From NCBI RefSeq assembly GCF_000661915.1, contig NZ_CP007509.1, positions 2,621,501 to 2,685,500 of the forward strand: a DNA stretch of 64,000 bases, in the 5' to 3' direction. Position numbers and translations under genes: made by a program. The notes below the pieces were generated by a model. The model made no database searches, was not told the origin of the DNA, and was given only the letters and a program-made list of their open reading frames with translations. Positions 54,736-64,000 of this stretch are shown here, piece by piece (the stretch's first letter is position 1; every line of letters starts with the position of its first letter). This stretch comes from Stutzerimonas decontaminans. Its GTDB lineage: Bacteria > Pseudomonadota > Gammaproteobacteria > Pseudomonadales > Pseudomonadaceae.

Positions 54736-55825
54736 GACCAAGCGGGTCGCGCGGTTCACCCGGGAGTAGCGTCGATTCGTGCGAAGGCATCGTCGGCACC
54801 TCCTTGATCAACCAGTCGCCCAGCAGGCTGTAGGCGACTGCAAGCAGGGTCGGACCGAGGAACAGCCCCATGAAACCGAAGGCAAGGATGCCGCCGAACA
54901 CGCCAAGCAGCACCACCACCAAGGGCAGGTTGCCGCCACGGCTGATCAGGTAGGGCTTGAGTACGTTGTCAACGCCACTGATGACGAACATGCCCCAGAT
55001 TCCGAGGAAGATCGCCATGCCGTAGTCGCCTTGCCAGGCCAGCCAGGCGACGGCTGGACCCCAGATCAATGGCGGCACCATGATGAAACTGCAGGCGAAG
55101 GTCAGCAGCCCGAGCACCAGCGCACCCGGTATCCCGGCAATGAGAAATCCGATGTAGGCCAGAATCGCCTGTGCCGCCGCGGTCCCGATCACGCCGTTGA
55201 CCACGCGCTGCACGGTACCGGCAACGAGCTCCAGATAATGATCGGCGCGGTCACCGATCAGCCGGTGCAGCAGGCTATGGACGAATGCCGACAGGCGCGG
55301 CCCATCACGATAGAAGAAGAACACCAGCACCAGGCTCAAGGCCAGCTCGAGCATGCCGCCACCGATCCGCGCGCTGCGCACCAACAGCCAGTTCGCGACC
55401 TGGCCGATGTACGGACGGCTGCTGGCGATCAAGGCTGTGCCCTGCTCATCCACGGTGTCCCAGAAGCCCACGAGGGTATCGCCAATCAGCGGCAATTCGC
55501 CCAGCCAGATCGGCGCCGGCGGCAGCCCTTCCACCTGAAGGTCGTGCAGCAATGCGTTGGCCTCGCGGATCTGATCGGCAATGTTGAAGCCCAGCCATAC
55601 CAGCGGTACCGCTACCAGTACCATCCAGCTGAAGGTAAGCAGACCGGCAGCCAGCGTGGCATTGCCATGCAGCCAGCGGGTCAACAGCCGCATCACCGGC
55701 CAACTTGCGAACGCCAGCACGGCGGCCCAGAACAGCGCTGAGGCGAAAGGCGCCAGAACCCACAGGCACGCGGCCAGCAGCCCAACGAGCAGGATCTGCG
55801 CCAACAGGCGATCATTGTTGAGCAT
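54731..55825 (-). CDS. AI-2E-family permease
   Basis: A 364-residue inner-membrane protein of the AI-2E/PerM family with seven or eight helices; conserved stretches are LVLVFFFYRDGPRL, YLELVAGTVQRVVNGVIGTA and GGILAFGFMGLFLGPTLLAV. Some members export autoinducer-2 or act as sodium/proton antiporters; the role of this one is open. It is convergent with the patatin-like gene. Confidence 0.88.
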   Translation of the reverse strand: MLNNDRLLAQILLVGLLAACLWVLAPFASALFWAAVLAFASWPVMRLLTRWLHGNATLAAGLLTFSWMVLVAVPLVWLGFNIADQIREANALLHDLQVEGLPPAPIWLGELPLIGDTLVGFWDTVDEQGTALIASSRPYIGQVANWLLVRSARIGGGMLELALSLVLVFFFYRDGPRLSAFVHSLLHRLIGDRADHYLELVAGTVQRVVNGVIGTAAAQAILAYIGFLIAGIPGALVLGLLTFACSFIMVPPLIWGPAVAWLAWQGDYGMAIFLGIWGMFVISGVDNVLKPYLISRGGNLPLVVVLLGVFGGILAFGFMGLFLGPTLLAVAYSLLGDWLIKEVPTMPSHESTLLPGEPRDPLGQ

Positions 55826-55908
55826 GTGAACGTACCCAGGGAGATAGAGCAGCCGCGTCCATGATCAGGGCGCGAAATAAGAGCCGCTATTGCAGCCGTT
55901 ACGCAGGA

Positions 55909-56712
55909 TCAGCGCAATAGCCGAATGACCAGGCCCGGTTCCTGAGACTCGTCGACTTCCAGGCGGCTGCCGCGGATCCGCTCGGCAATCAGCGCCTCCC
56001 GCCAGGCCACCGCACCCTGCCCGGCAAGACTGACACGCGTGGTGCTGTCCAGACTCAAGACATTGGCCAACAAAGCGCCCCACTCGGCGGTCGGCTCATC
56101 CGTCAGACGTGGCAGGCGTAATTCACCGGTGCTGCGCAGCTGCCGCAGCAGTGTTGCCGCCGTAGGTAGCACCGCGGCAAGAGGCTCATCGCTGCGCAAC
56201 TGCTCGACGTGCAGGTAGGGTCGGCCGTTGCCTCGGGTGATGCCGTACAAGGCAATCAGGTCGCTCTCGGCGTCGGGCAGACGCGCCAACAGATAGGCCT
56301 GTTGCGCTTCCGGGCCGTAGAGCATGGATTTGCCGAAAATGGCGTTCGCCCAGAGGCTACTGGAACCACACTCGCGGCCTTCACACCAGAACAACAGTTC
56401 GGCACCCTGACGCAGCAGCTCGCCGCGGGCCTGGGTGAAGGCCTCGATACCGGTGTGTGTGCTCGGCAACTGATAGGTCAGTGCGGTCAGCTCACCCGAC
56501 GCAACCACCTGTGTAGCCATGCGCAGATTACCGCTGATACGGCGGATCGAATCCTGGGGATAGATGCGCTCCTGCACCTGCGACTGCCGATAATCGACGA
56601 TCTGTGCCTGAGCAAAACGTGGCAGTCGCTCGAGATCAGCGCTGCCGGTAACGTCGGCACCCACGGCAGCGGTGGAAATCAAGACCGATGCCGCTATCCA
56701 TGCACTTCGCAT
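55909..56712 (-). CDS. DUF4892-family exported protein
   Basis: A 267-residue protein with a signal peptide (RSAWIAASVLISTAAVGADV) and a DUF4892-like body; GAELLFWCEGRECGSSSLWA has the two cysteines usual for the family. The C-terminus (SRLEVDESQEPGLVIRLLR) looks like an OmpA-type ending. The ATG at 56712 follows GAGGGGTGTT. It is predicted to be periplasmic or outer-membrane associated; the function is unknown. Confidence 0.82.
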   Translation of the reverse strand: MRSAWIAASVLISTAAVGADVTGSADLERLPRFAQAQIVDYRQSQVQERIYPQDSIRRISGNLRMATQVVASGELTALTYQLPSTHTGIEAFTQARGELLRQGAELLFWCEGRECGSSSLWANAIFGKSMLYGPEAQQAYLLARLPDAESDLIALYGITRGNGRPYLHVEQLRSDEPLAAVLPTAATLLRQLRSTGELRLPRLTDEPTAEWGALLANVLSLDSTTRVSLAGQGAVAWREALIAERIRGSRLEVDESQEPGLVIRLLR

Positions 56713-56929
56713 AACACCCCTCAATGGATCACCCCTGACTGTTTGTCGAAACTCAGCGAATGCGGCAAGCCGAGGACAAACGCAAGTGCGCAGCGATTGG
56801 CCGTCGCGACTTTGGAGCAATCAATCATTGCGCTGGCTCTGCTGGAAACATTGGCTCCCAGCCTCGCCAGTTGGCCAAGGCAAGTCAAGCGAGGCTTTGC
56901 GAGAGAGTATTGCAAGCGCCAAGCATGGT
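56713..56929. other. Intergenic region
   Basis: No convincing gene or strong terminator is seen between the DUF4892 gene and the alpha/beta hydrolase; the promoter of the former should be here. Confidence 0.45.
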
Positions 56930-57787
56930 TCAGCCGTGGAAGAACGCGTTGAACACCTCCGCCACCGCCTCAGCGCCCGCCTCGTCGTCCAGATGCAGAT
57001 GATGCCCACCGGGCAGCCGCTGTACATCAAAGGGCAAGCCATCAACCAGCTCCATCAGCTCCGGCTGGTTCATCAGCCCTTGCTCGGCCAGCACCAAACT
57101 GGCGGAACAGGTGACCCGGGCGACAAAGGCCAGTGCATGAGCACGCGTCAGCCGCATGGCCGAGGGGAGCATGAGACGGGCATCGGTGCGCCAGGTATAG
57201 CCGCCCGGTACCGGCATCAACCCGCGTTGTGCCAGCAGCTCAGCCGCCTCACGACTGACCGCACCGACGCCCTTCATGCGCGCTTGCACCGCCTGATCAA
57301 AAGTCGCATAAACCGGCTTGCGCTTGTCATCGACCGCAAGCAAGGCCTCGAGCGCCGCGCCTAGCTTCTGCGGCGCACTGTACGCCTCGCCAGTGTAGGG
57401 GATGACACCATCGATCAATGCCAGCCGCTCGATGCGTTCGGGTAGAGCCCCAGCCAACAGCACTGAAACGATCGCCCCCATCGAGTGGCCCAGCAAGGAA
57501 AACCGCTGCCAGCCGAACTGTTCGGCAACCTGTAGCACGTCATGGGCATAATCCCAGATGTTGTAGGCAGCACCCGCGGGACGATGTTCGGAATGACCAT
57601 GCCCGGGCAAATCCAGTGCGACGATGCGCAGCCCCTCAAGCCTCGGCGCAAGACGACTGAAGGTCGCGGCATTGTCCAGCCATCCATGCAAAGCGAGCAC
57701 CGGCTTGCCATCATCTGGCCCGTAAATATGCGCCGCGACATCGAGGTGCGGCAGGCTCAGGCGGACCTCTTCGAACAGCACGCTCAT
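56930..57787 (-). CDS. Alpha/beta hydrolase
   Basis: A 285-residue alpha/beta-hydrolase with the oxyanion segment LALHGWLDNAATFSRLAP, nucleophile elbow LLGHSMGAIVS and catalytic histidine in LPGGHHLHLDD. The start overlaps the stop of the hydrolase upstream by ATGA, so the two are co-translated. The substrate is unknown. Confidence 0.88.
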   Translation of the reverse strand: MSVLFEEVRLSLPHLDVAAHIYGPDDGKPVLALHGWLDNAATFSRLAPRLEGLRIVALDLPGHGHSEHRPAGAAYNIWDYAHDVLQVAEQFGWQRFSLLGHSMGAIVSVLLAGALPERIERLALIDGVIPYTGEAYSAPQKLGAALEALLAVDDKRKPVYATFDQAVQARMKGVGAVSREAAELLAQRGLMPVPGGYTWRTDARLMLPSAMRLTRAHALAFVARVTCSASLVLAEQGLMNQPELMELVDGLPFDVQRLPGGHHLHLDDEAGAEAVAEVFNAFFHG

Positions 57788-58596
57788 GCCACCCCCTCGG
57801 TAAGCTCGGCGTGCGAGCCCCAGCGAGCCAGCAATTCCAGCAGCTTGTCGGCCGTCTGCTGTGGCCGCTCGAAAGGAAACATATGACCACCGGGCAGCGT
57901 ATGCGCTTCGCCACGTGCCATCAGCCGCAACAGATAGGCATGATGCGGCAGCACCACACGACTGTCGCGCCCACGCACCATGGCCAGAGGAATCTTCAAT
58001 GCCGGCGGCCAGCCCGGGGTGAGATGTGGCACGCTGCGGTAGATGCTGATTTCGGTCTGCGGATCGAAGCGCAGACGCATTCCCTGCCCTGCAGGCTCCA
58101 AGCCGTGTTCGATATAAGCGTCCAGGCATTCCGGATCAAAGCTGCTGAACAGCGCCTTACCGGCGAAATATGCACGCGCCTCTTCGGCACTGGAGAACTG
58201 CTCGCGGCGTCCCAGGGTCCGCCCCGCAGGTGTTAACCGATCGATGAAGCCCAGACGTTTGGCAGCCCAGATGACGGTCTGGTCGAACCAGGTTGGAAGC
58301 GGCGAATCGAGCATGACCACACCGTGGTAAAGCTCGGGTCGCAGCAGCGCGGCGCGATAGTGCAGCATCCCGCCAAATGAGTGCCCTACCCCCCAGACAG
58401 GCTCATGCAGCCCTTCGAGCTGCTCGAACAGCTCATCGAGCAGATTGTTCCAATTGTCATCCACCGGAAAGCGTGGATCGTGACCGTGGCGATCCATGTG
58501 CGTGACCCGATATTCGGGCGTGAGGGCATCGAACAGCTTGCGATAGGTCGCCGCCGGAAAACCATTGGCATGGGCAAAGAAGATACGTTGGGACAT
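57784..58596 (-). CDS. Alpha/beta hydrolase
   Basis: A 270-residue alpha/beta-hydrolase with FFAHANGFPAATYRKLFDAL, nucleophile elbow GVGHSFGGMLHY and catalytic histidine in LPGGHMFPFERP. It is encoded upstream of and overlaps the second hydrolase. The tandem pair suggests related roles, perhaps on different esters; no pathway is evident. Confidence 0.87.
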   Translation of the reverse strand: MSQRIFFAHANGFPAATYRKLFDALTPEYRVTHMDRHGHDPRFPVDDNWNNLLDELFEQLEGLHEPVWGVGHSFGGMLHYRAALLRPELYHGVVMLDSPLPTWFDQTVIWAAKRLGFIDRLTPAGRTLGRREQFSSAEEARAYFAGKALFSSFDPECLDAYIEHGLEPAGQGMRLRFDPQTEISIYRSVPHLTPGWPPALKIPLAMVRGRDSRVVLPHHAYLLRLMARGEAHTLPGGHMFPFERPQQTADKLLELLARWGSHAELTEGVA

Positions 58597-58620
58597 GGAG
58601 GCGTTGCCGGACAGACTGAA

Positions 58621-58679
58621 CCTTCATTGTCTGGCAGGCCTCGGCATGCGGCAATCGCCATAGGCCTGCCGAATGAAGG
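58621..58679. repeat. Nested inverted repeat between hydrolase and thioesterase genes
   Basis: CCTTCATT (58621-58628) pairs with AATGAAGG (58672-58679), and inside it GGCAGGCCT (58633-58641) pairs with AGGCCTGCC (58662-58670). More GGCCTGC copies follow up to 58722. It could end the thioesterase transcript or be a REP-like element. Confidence 0.55.
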
Positions 58680-58722
58680 GCATTCAGGCCAATCAGCAGG
58701 CCGCAATGTCGGCCTGCCTCGA

Positions 58723-59166
58723 TCAGCCTGCCAAGTTGCCCCTGTCCAGCGGCACGATCGCGACCGTCAGTCTGGAGATGCAGCTGGGCTTGCCGTCCTC
58801 ACCGCTCAGGCGAATGTCCCAGACATGTGTCGAGCGGCCAAGGTGAACCGGTCGGCAAACGCCTGTCACGCGGCCACTGCGTAAACCGCGCAGGTGATTG
58901 GCATTGACCTCCAGCCCAACGCAATAGAACTTGCTGGTGTCGATGCAGTGATAACTGGCCATCGAACCGAGGGTCTCGGCCAGTACCACCGAGGCGCCAC
59001 CATGCAGCAGACCATAAGGCTGATGGGTACGGGCGTCGACCGGCATGCTCGCAGTGATCGAGGAGTCGTCGAACGATTCGAAGCGGATGTCCAGCAAATC
59101 ACTGATGGTGTTCTTGCGGGTGCTGTGAAGCTCTTCCAGGTCGGGTTGACGGTGCCAGATGCTCAA
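58723..59166 (-). CDS. Hotdog-fold thioesterase (PaaI/YdiI-like)
   Basis: A 147-residue hotdog-fold thioesterase. YGLLHGGASVVLAETLGSMA contains the family HGG and catalytic glutamate. The start is TTG at 59166, after AGGAG; the next ATG is too far inside the domain. It most likely hydrolyses an aromatic or short acyl-CoA; E. coli YdiI acts on 1,4-dihydroxy-2-naphthoyl-CoA, but that role is not implied here. Confidence 0.85.
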   Translation of the reverse strand: MSIWHRQPDLEELHSTRKNTISDLLDIRFESFDDSSITASMPVDARTHQPYGLLHGGASVVLAETLGSMASYHCIDTSKFYCVGLEVNANHLRGLRSGRVTGVCRPVHLGRSTHVWDIRLSGEDGKPSCISRLTVAIVPLDRGNLAG

Positions 59167-59243
59167 GGCGCTTACTCCTGATGGTTATTGTTCTACGGTT
59201 AGGCTCGCCTCGAAGCGGAACCGCCGAGCGAGCCGCACCAACC

Positions 59244-59702
59244 CTAACCAACGTGATGCAAGGACACCAGTCGCATCAGCCCTCCGGCAATCGCTTCACC
59301 TTCCAGCTCAGCCAGCGAGGCAGTTGCCATGGGCAGTGGATCGGCGTAGTGGCCGTTGATCAGCCATCCAGCGAGATTGCCCACAAACGGCTGATGCGTG
59401 ACCAACAGCAGATCGTTCTCGCTGCGCAAATCCAGCCCGCGCAACGCTTGCGCCAAGTCAGATTCGGGCGTGGCCCAGTCCACGGTTTCCCGCTGGCCGC
59501 TGAACGCCAGCGCCTTGCACACTTCATCCGCGGTCTGCTGCGCGCGCTGGAACGGGCTCACCAGAACCGTCTGCAACGGCTTGCCCCGGAGAAAGGTGGC
59601 GCTGCGACGTACATCGCGACGGCCACCTTCGGTCAGATTACGCTCGGCATCGGTACGAGCCCGCGGCTCGGCTTCGCCATGTCGCAGCAACCAGAGCCTC
59701 AT
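59244..59702 (-). CDS. sixA: Phosphohistidine phosphatase SixA
   Basis: A 152-residue histidine phosphatase with the RHG motif in MRLWLLRHGEAEPRA and the second active-site His in LLVTHQPFVGNLAG. SixA removes phosphate from phosphohistidine proteins (in E. coli ArcB or the PTSNtr system). The start overlaps the stop of the DUF4389 gene by ATGA, making an operon with it and probably with gpsA upstream. Confidence 0.9.
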   Translation of the reverse strand: MRLWLLRHGEAEPRARTDAERNLTEGGRRDVRRSATFLRGKPLQTVLVSPFQRAQQTADEVCKALAFSGQRETVDWATPESDLAQALRGLDLRSENDLLLVTHQPFVGNLAGWLINGHYADPLPMATASLAELEGEAIAGGLMRLVSLHHVG

Positions 59703-60055
59703 GGAGTCGGCCCCTGCTGCGAGTCTTTTGGCTCGGCCGGCGGCACTGGCGGGACCGGATTGGTCAGCTCGACATCAGCCGGTCGCGGGTTAGGCCAGTC
59801 GGATAGCGGCCAAGGCTTGCGCTCGGTATTGAAGGTGGCGAAGCGACCGATCTGCGCTACGTACTGGCTGAGGCTGTCACCAAACGCCTGCAGGCCGGAG
59901 TCGGGATATCCCTTGACCAGACGCATCACCAGCTGCAGCACAACAACCACCAGCAGCACCAGCTCGGCCAGTTGCCAGACGAAAAAGAAGATCAGCATCC
60001 AGACGGCCCGCAGGATCAGCGATTCTCGGTCCGTCGCCTGGTTCGATTGGTTCAT
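59699..60055 (-). CDS. DUF4389-family membrane protein
   Basis: A 118-residue protein with a long hydrophobic region (AVWMLIFFFVWQLAELVL, then VVVVLQLVMRLV) and a proline-rich C-terminal tail. The fit is DUF4389; function unknown. It lies between gpsA (21-base gap) and sixA (overlap). Confidence 0.82.
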   Translation of the reverse strand: MNQSNQATDRESLILRAVWMLIFFFVWQLAELVLLVVVVLQLVMRLVKGYPDSGLQAFGDSLSQYVAQIGRFATFNTERKPWPLSDWPNPRPADVELTNPVPPVPPAEPKDSQQGPTP

Positions 60056-60076
60056 GAAGTTTCCCCTAAGCTCGGC

Positions 60077-61099
60077 TCAGAATCCGTCGGTTGAAATGAA
60101 GTCCACATCGGTCTTCGGCTCGCCACGCATCAGCACACCGATGATCTGGTCCAGCGTACGCCCCTCGAACAAAACGGCATGAAGACCCGCGACCAGTGGC
60201 ATGTAGACCTGCAGTTCCTCGGCCTTGCACTTGAGCACTTTAATGGTATTGACCCCTTCGGCGACTTCGCCCAACCGGGAAACCGCTTCATCCAGGCTGA
60301 GACCTTCGCCCAGCGCATAGCCAACCTGGAAGTTGCGGCTCTTTTGCGAGGTGCAGGTAACGATCAGGTCGCCGACACCCGCCAGGCCCAGAAACGTCAT
60401 CGGGTTGGCCCCGAGTTTGACGGCGAAACGGGTCATTTCCGCCAGCGCTCGGGTAATCAGCATGCTTCGCGTGTTTTCGCCCATCCCCAGCGCTGCGGCC
60501 ATTCCCGCCATGATCGCGTAGACGTTCTTCAGCGCCCCGCCCAGCTCGACCCCAAAGCGGTCGGCGCTGGCATAGACGCGGAAGGTGCGACCGTGCAGCA
60601 CCTGCTGGACGCTACGGCACAGCGCCTCGTCCTGGCTCGCAACAACCGTCGCGGTCAGGGCGTGCTCGGCCACTTCACGCGCCAGATTTGGCCCTGACAG
60701 CACTCCGATACGTGCATGCGGCGCGATCTGCTCGAGAATCTGGCTCATCAGCATGAAGCCATCGGCCTCGATGCCCTTGGTCGTGCTGACCAGCATCTTG
60801 CCACCAAGCTGAGCCGCGAACGGCTGCAGCGCCTGGCGCAGCGCACTGGACGGCAGCGCGACAAAAATCAATTCGCAGGCATCGAGGGTCGACGACAGGT
60901 CAGTGGTTGGTTCCACCTGCGCGAGAATCTCCACGCCTTTGAGATAGCGCGGATTCTGCCGCAGCGTCCGGATGCTCTCGGCCTGCTCGGGATCACGCAT
61001 CCAGAGCAGGACATGGTGACCGTTTTCGGCCAGCAGATTGGCGATTGCGGTACCGAAACTGCCGCCGCCGAGTACGGCGATGGGTTGCTGTCGTGTCAT
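60077..61099 (-). CDS. gpsA: Glycerol-3-phosphate dehydrogenase [NAD(P)+]
   Basis: A 340-residue GpsA that reduces dihydroxyacetone phosphate to sn-glycerol 3-phosphate for phospholipid synthesis. The nucleotide site [20 protein letters not shown], the [10 protein letters not shown] and [10 protein letters not shown] segments and the catalytic lysine in [13 protein letters not shown] are present. The ATG at 61099 gives the standard N-terminus; 61120 is a possible longer start. It is divergent from fabAB, pairing two lipid-synthesis units. Confidence 0.94.
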   Translation of the reverse strand: MTRQQPIAVLGGGSFGTAIANLLAENGHHVLLWMRDPEQAESIRTLRQNPRYLKGVEILAQVEPTTDLSSTLDACELIFVALPSSALRQALQPFAAQLGGKMLVSTTKGIEADGFMLMSQILEQIAPHARIGVLSGPNLAREVAEHALTATVVASQDEALCRSVQQVLHGRTFRVYASADRFGVELGGALKNVYAIMAGMAAALGMGENTRSMLITRALAEMTRFAVKLGANPMTFLGLAGVGDLIVTCTSQKSRNFQVGYALGEGLSLDEAVSRLGEVAEGVNTIKVLKCKAEELQVYMPLVAGLHAVLFEGRTLDQIIGVLMRGEPKTDVDFISTDGF

Positions 61100-61178
61100 G
61101 AGGGTTCCGTTATGGGCCATCCAAAATGGCAATGCCGGCATTATACGTTTCGCATTCACAGCGGCCAGCGCCACCACC

Positions 61179-61325
61179 ATGCCCTGTGAAATCATTCAGT
61201 TACAGTTACATCTGACGCGAGCAATGATCCCGCCCGAAGCGCTGAGACGGGATTTCGAGCAACACATGCAACCGTTACTGCAACGATTGTCTATAGAGGA
61301 CAAGCTGTCGCAAGGTCCTCGTTAG
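61179..61325 (+). CDS. Possible 48-residue small protein upstream of fabA
   Basis: A short frame starts [20 protein letters not shown] and ends ...LSQGPR before TAG. The internal ATG gives a shorter version with a helical, charged sequence ([21 protein letters not shown]). The ribosome site is poor. It may be real or chance. Confidence 0.25.
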   Translation: MPCEIIQLQLHLTRAMIPPEALRRDFEQHMQPLLQRLSIEDKLSQGPR

Positions 61326-61529
61326 CCTTTCAGGAGTGTTAAAGTAGCCGCCCGATTCTGTCTTTGCGTCCTTCAGCCGCAAGTACGGGTTGAACGGCGT
61401 CGCTGTTGGCGGGCTGTGACTTTAGCCACAACACGGCAGTCTATGACTAGTCTTGATGATCAGGCCTTGGATTCTGGCCCGGTATGTAAGCAGCAAAGCC
61501 CTCCGCAAGGGGCCCATTGAGGAATACGC
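61326..61529. other. fabA promoter region
   Basis: A 204-base region upstream of fabA that must hold its promoter and leader. I did not find an unambiguous -35/-10 pair or fatty-acid regulator palindrome. Confidence 0.45.
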
Positions 61530-62045
61530 ATGACCAAACAACACGCCTTTACTCGGGAAGACCTGCTTCGTTGCAGCCGCGGCGAACTCTTCGGTCCCGG
61601 TAATGCGCAACTGCCCGCGCCGAACATGCTAATGGTCGATCGTATCGTTCACATCAGCGAAGTAGGCGGCAAATATGGCAAGGGCGAACTGGTCGCCGAA
61701 CTGGATATCAACCCTGATCTCTGGTTCTTCGCTTGCCATTTCGAAGGCGATCCGGTCATGCCCGGCTGCCTGGGCCTTGATGCCATGTGGCAGCTGGTCG
61801 GCTTCTACCTCGGCTGGCAGGGCAACCCCGGCCGTGGCCGCGCCCTCGGTTCTGGCGAAGTGAAGTTTTTCGGTCAGGTTCTGCCTACCGCCAAGAAAGT
61901 CACCTACAACATCCATATCAAGCGCACCATCAGTCGCTCGCTGATCCTCGGTATTGCCGATGGCACCGTCAGCGTTGATGGCCGCGAGATCTACAGTGCC
62001 GAAGGTTTGCGCGTCGGCCTGTTCACCTCTACCGACAGCTTTTGA
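61530..62045 (+). CDS. fabA: 3-hydroxydecanoyl-[ACP] dehydratase/isomerase
   Basis: A 171-residue FabA. The active-site histidine is in [20 protein letters not shown], the latter also giving the catalytic aspartate. It dehydrates 3-hydroxydecanoyl-ACP and isomerises trans-2- to cis-3-decenoyl-ACP, the branch point to unsaturated fatty acids. FabB follows 11 bases later. Confidence 0.96.
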   Translation: MTKQHAFTREDLLRCSRGELFGPGNAQLPAPNMLMVDRIVHISEVGGKYGKGELVAELDINPDLWFFACHFEGDPVMPGCLGLDAMWQLVGFYLGWQGNPGRGRALGSGEVKFFGQVLPTAKKVTYNIHIKRTISRSLILGIADGTVSVDGREIYSAEGLRVGLFTSTDSF

Positions 62046-62056
62046 AGGACATCCGC

Positions 62057-63274
62057 ATGCGTCGCGTCGTGATCACTGGCCTGGGTATCGTTTCCTGCCT
62101 GGGCAATGACAAAGAGACCGTCTCCGGCAACCTGCGTGCCGGCCGCCCTGGCATTCGCTTCAACCAGTCCTACGCGGACATGGGGCTGCGCAGCCAGGTT
62201 TCCGGCTCCGTCAACCTGAACCTGGAAGAGCTGATCGACCGCAAGGTCCTGCGCTTCATGGGTGACGCTGCCGCCTATGCCTATCTGGCGATGGAGCAGG
62301 CCGTCAAAGACGCCGGTTTCACCCTCGATGACATTTCCAACCCGCGCATCGGCCTGGTCGCCGGCTCGGGTGGTGCTTCCACCATCAATCAGATGGAAGC
62401 CATCGACATCCTGCGCGACAAAGGCGTCAAGCGCATCGGCCCATACCGCGTACCGCGCACCATGAGCAGCACCGTTTCCGCCTGCCTGGCCACGCCGTTC
62501 CGTATCAAGGGCATCAACTACTCCATCGCTTCGGCCTGCGCCACCAGCGCGCATTGCATCGGCCATGCCATGGAACAGATCCAGATGGGCAAGCAGGATG
62601 TGGTCTTCGCCGGTGGCGGCGAGGAAGAGCATTACAGCCAGAGCTGCCTGTTCGACGCCATGGGTGCGCTGTCCAGCCAGTACAACGATACGCCGGAGAA
62701 AGCCTCCCGCGCCTACGACGCCAAGCGTGACGGTTTCGTCATCGCCGGCGGCGGCGGCATGGTGGTGGTCGAAGAGCTGGAGCACGCCCTCAAGCGCGGC
62801 GCCAAGATCTACGCGGAAATCGTCGGCTACGGCGCCACTTCCGACGGCTACGACATGGTCGCACCGAGTGGCGAAGGCGCCCTGCGCTGCATGCAGCAGG
62901 CAATGTCTACCGTCGACACCAACATCGACTACCTCAACACCCACGGCACCTCCACGCCGGTCGGCGATGTGGCCGAGATCAAGGCCGTGCGTAACATGTT
63001 CGGCGACAAGATCCCGACCATCAGCTCGACCAAGAGCCTGTCTGGCCACTCGCTGGGCGCCGCGGGCGTTCACGAAGCGATCTATTCCATGCTGATGATG
63101 GAAGGCAGCTTCATCGCGGGCTCGGCCAACATCGACGAGCTGGATCCGGAAGTTGCCGACATGCCTATTCTTCGCGAAACCCGCGAGAACGTGCAGCTCG
63201 ACACCGTGATGAGCAACAGCTTCGGCTTCGGTGGCACCAACGCTACTCTGGTGCTGCGCCGCTTTAAGGGCTAA
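62057..63274 (+). CDS. fabB: 3-oxoacyl-[ACP] synthase I
   Basis: A 405-residue KAS I with nucleophilic cysteine in [16 protein letters not shown] and the two histidines in [11 protein letters not shown] and [11 protein letters not shown]. It elongates cis-3-decenoyl-ACP and works with FabA in unsaturated fatty acid synthesis. The ATG at 62057 follows GAAGGAC. Confidence 0.96.
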   Translation: MRRVVITGLGIVSCLGNDKETVSGNLRAGRPGIRFNQSYADMGLRSQVSGSVNLNLEELIDRKVLRFMGDAAAYAYLAMEQAVKDAGFTLDDISNPRIGLVAGSGGASTINQMEAIDILRDKGVKRIGPYRVPRTMSSTVSACLATPFRIKGINYSIASACATSAHCIGHAMEQIQMGKQDVVFAGGGEEEHYSQSCLFDAMGALSSQYNDTPEKASRAYDAKRDGFVIAGGGGMVVVEELEHALKRGAKIYAEIVGYGATSDGYDMVAPSGEGALRCMQQAMSTVDTNIDYLNTHGTSTPVGDVAEIKAVRNMFGDKIPTISSTKSLSGHSLGAAGVHEAIYSMLMMEGSFIAGSANIDELDPEVADMPILRETRENVQLDTVMSNSFGFGGTNATLVLRRFKG

Positions 63275-63290
63275 GCACTCGCGCCGATAA

Positions 63291-63318
63291 AAACGCCCCG
63301 ATTATTCGGGGCGTTTTT
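63291..63318. terminator. Bidirectional terminator after fabB
   Basis: AAACGCCCCG and CGGGGCGTTT form a perfect 10-base stem with an ATTATT loop, with T and A runs on both sides. It serves fabAB and, on the other strand, the leftward AraC gene. Confidence 0.92.
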
Positions 63319-63380
63319 GTTTGTGTGGTCACAAGACGGTACGAAATGCCGGCATGCTCTACCCCCCTCGCAATACGGCG

Positions 63381-64000
63381 TCAGGCCGAGCGCCGAGCGT
63401 TGCGCCATTGCGCCGGTGGTCCACCCGTCCAGCGCCTGAAGGCCCGACTGAAAGCTGCCACCTCGGCGAACCCGCTCTGCTCGGCCACCTCCTGCACGCT
63501 GAAGTGCTCATTGCTGAGCAGCCTCAAGGCAAGATCACGGCGCAGCGACTCCTTGATCTGCCGAACCGATGTGCCCTCCTCCTGCAGCCAACGCCGCAGC
63601 GTACGAGGCGTCATCAACAGCTGCTGGCTGATTTCCTCCAGCTCCGGCATCCGTTTGAGGTCGTAGCGCTGCAGCAACAGCCTTACGCGAGTCTGAAGGC
63701 TGTTGTCCTGCACAGGTCGATGCAGGATCACCCCAGGGCACGCCTGCAGAAATGCCTGCAGCTCGGCTTCGCTACGTAAGATCGGTAGCTGAAGGACTCG
63801 TGGGTGCAGATAGAAGCCGCAACGTGGCTGGTCGTGGAGCAGCTCGCCGATAAACATTGCCCGGTACTCCCTCGCGTGCATTGGTGCCGGATAGCCGAAA
63901 GAGGTCCCGGTAACAGGAATCTGCTGCCCGATCAGCCAGCCTGCGAAGCGCTGCCACATCAACAGAATGAACTCCTGCAGGAAATGATCGGGATCGAGCT
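63381..64000 (-). CDS. AraC-family transcriptional regulator, 5' end missing
   Basis: The frame is open to the window edge; the visible 206 residues begin near LDPDHFLQEFILLMWQRFAG. They cover the later part of an arabinose-binding-type N-terminal domain and the C-terminal AraC double helix-turn-helix (ISQQLLMTPRTLRRWL and VAEQSGFAEVAAFSRAFRRW). It is related in type to the AraC gene at 38.5 kb (shared features: R-E/D-YR-MF, VLQLPILRSEAEL-like stretch). The target is unknown. Confidence 0.86.
   Translation of the reverse strand, partial: LDPDHFLQEFILLMWQRFAGWLIGQQIPVTGTSFGYPAPMHAREYRAMFIGELLHDQPRCGFYLHPRVLQLPILRSEAELQAFLQACPGVILHRPVQDNSLQTRVRLLLQRYDLKRMPELEEISQQLLMTPRTLRRWLQEEGTSVRQIKESLRRDLALRLLSNEHFSVQEVAEQSGFAEVAAFSRAFRRWTGGPPAQWRNARRSA

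Overview
The window looks like chromosomal DNA of a high-GC gammaproteobacterium of the Pseudomonadaceae. The best guess is a Stutzerimonas (Pseudomonas stutzeri group) strain, judged from gene families, gene order and a Crc/Hfq-type RNA control system; this is inference, not an identity match. It is dense housekeeping and metabolic sequence. I saw no insertion sequence, prophage, CRISPR array, rRNA or tRNA.

Layout. 1-5.4 kb: the end of an AraC-type regulator, then a LysR regulator, fdhD and a YdeP-type molybdenum oxidoreductase, and a GFA-family protein on the other strand. 5.5-7.7 kb: a KtrAB-like potassium uptake pair and a possible 28-residue small protein. 8-16 kb: an SH3 envelope protein, a large divergent class A penicillin-binding protein, an endonuclease/exonuclease/phosphatase-fold membrane protein and a glucan phosphorylase. 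15.8-23.7 kb: a complete kdpFABC-kdpDE system, including the 29-residue kdpF.

24.3-39.6 kb is the most interesting part. A LysR-controlled valine catabolic operon (mmsA, enoyl-CoA hydratase, mmsB, 3-hydroxyisobutyryl-CoA hydrolase, acyl-CoA dehydrogenase) reads right. A second operon, read left and preceded by an AraC regulator, encodes a short-chain dehydrogenase, thiolase, acyl-CoA dehydrogenase, acyl-CoA synthetase and 2-methylacyl-CoA racemase, and fits isoleucine or methyl-branched acyl-CoA breakdown. Between them lies a non-coding region whose minus strand has every hallmark of a CrcZ/CrcY-type small RNA: a GG-N10-GC sigma-54 promoter, an upstream TGTTAC-N14-GTAAC CbrB-like site, six A-rich AAnAAnAA (CA) motifs and a strong terminator. 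Matching CA motifs sit in front of mmsA, mmsB, the valine acyl-CoA dehydrogenase, the acyl-CoA synthetase, the short-chain dehydrogenase and a small membrane protein next to the RNA. The reading is a local carbon-catabolite-repression circuit: Hfq/Crc would bind the CA motifs and block translation, and the RNA, made under CbrAB control, would titrate them away.

39.6-48.2 kb: a YqaA-type membrane protein, a ferritin-like helical protein, a glutaredoxin-DsbD-like fusion, a secreted rhodanese behind a CsoR/CstR-like operator, a thioesterase, and the MoxR-DUF58-TgpA set. 48.3-56.7 kb: a P2-type cation ATPase, a small lipoprotein, selD-selU, a patatin-like phospholipase, an AI-2E-type permease and a DUF4892 protein. 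56.9-64 kb: two alpha/beta hydrolases, a hotdog thioesterase, sixA, a DUF4389 protein, gpsA, fabA-fabB with a strong terminator, and the C-terminal part of another AraC-type regulator cut by the window edge.
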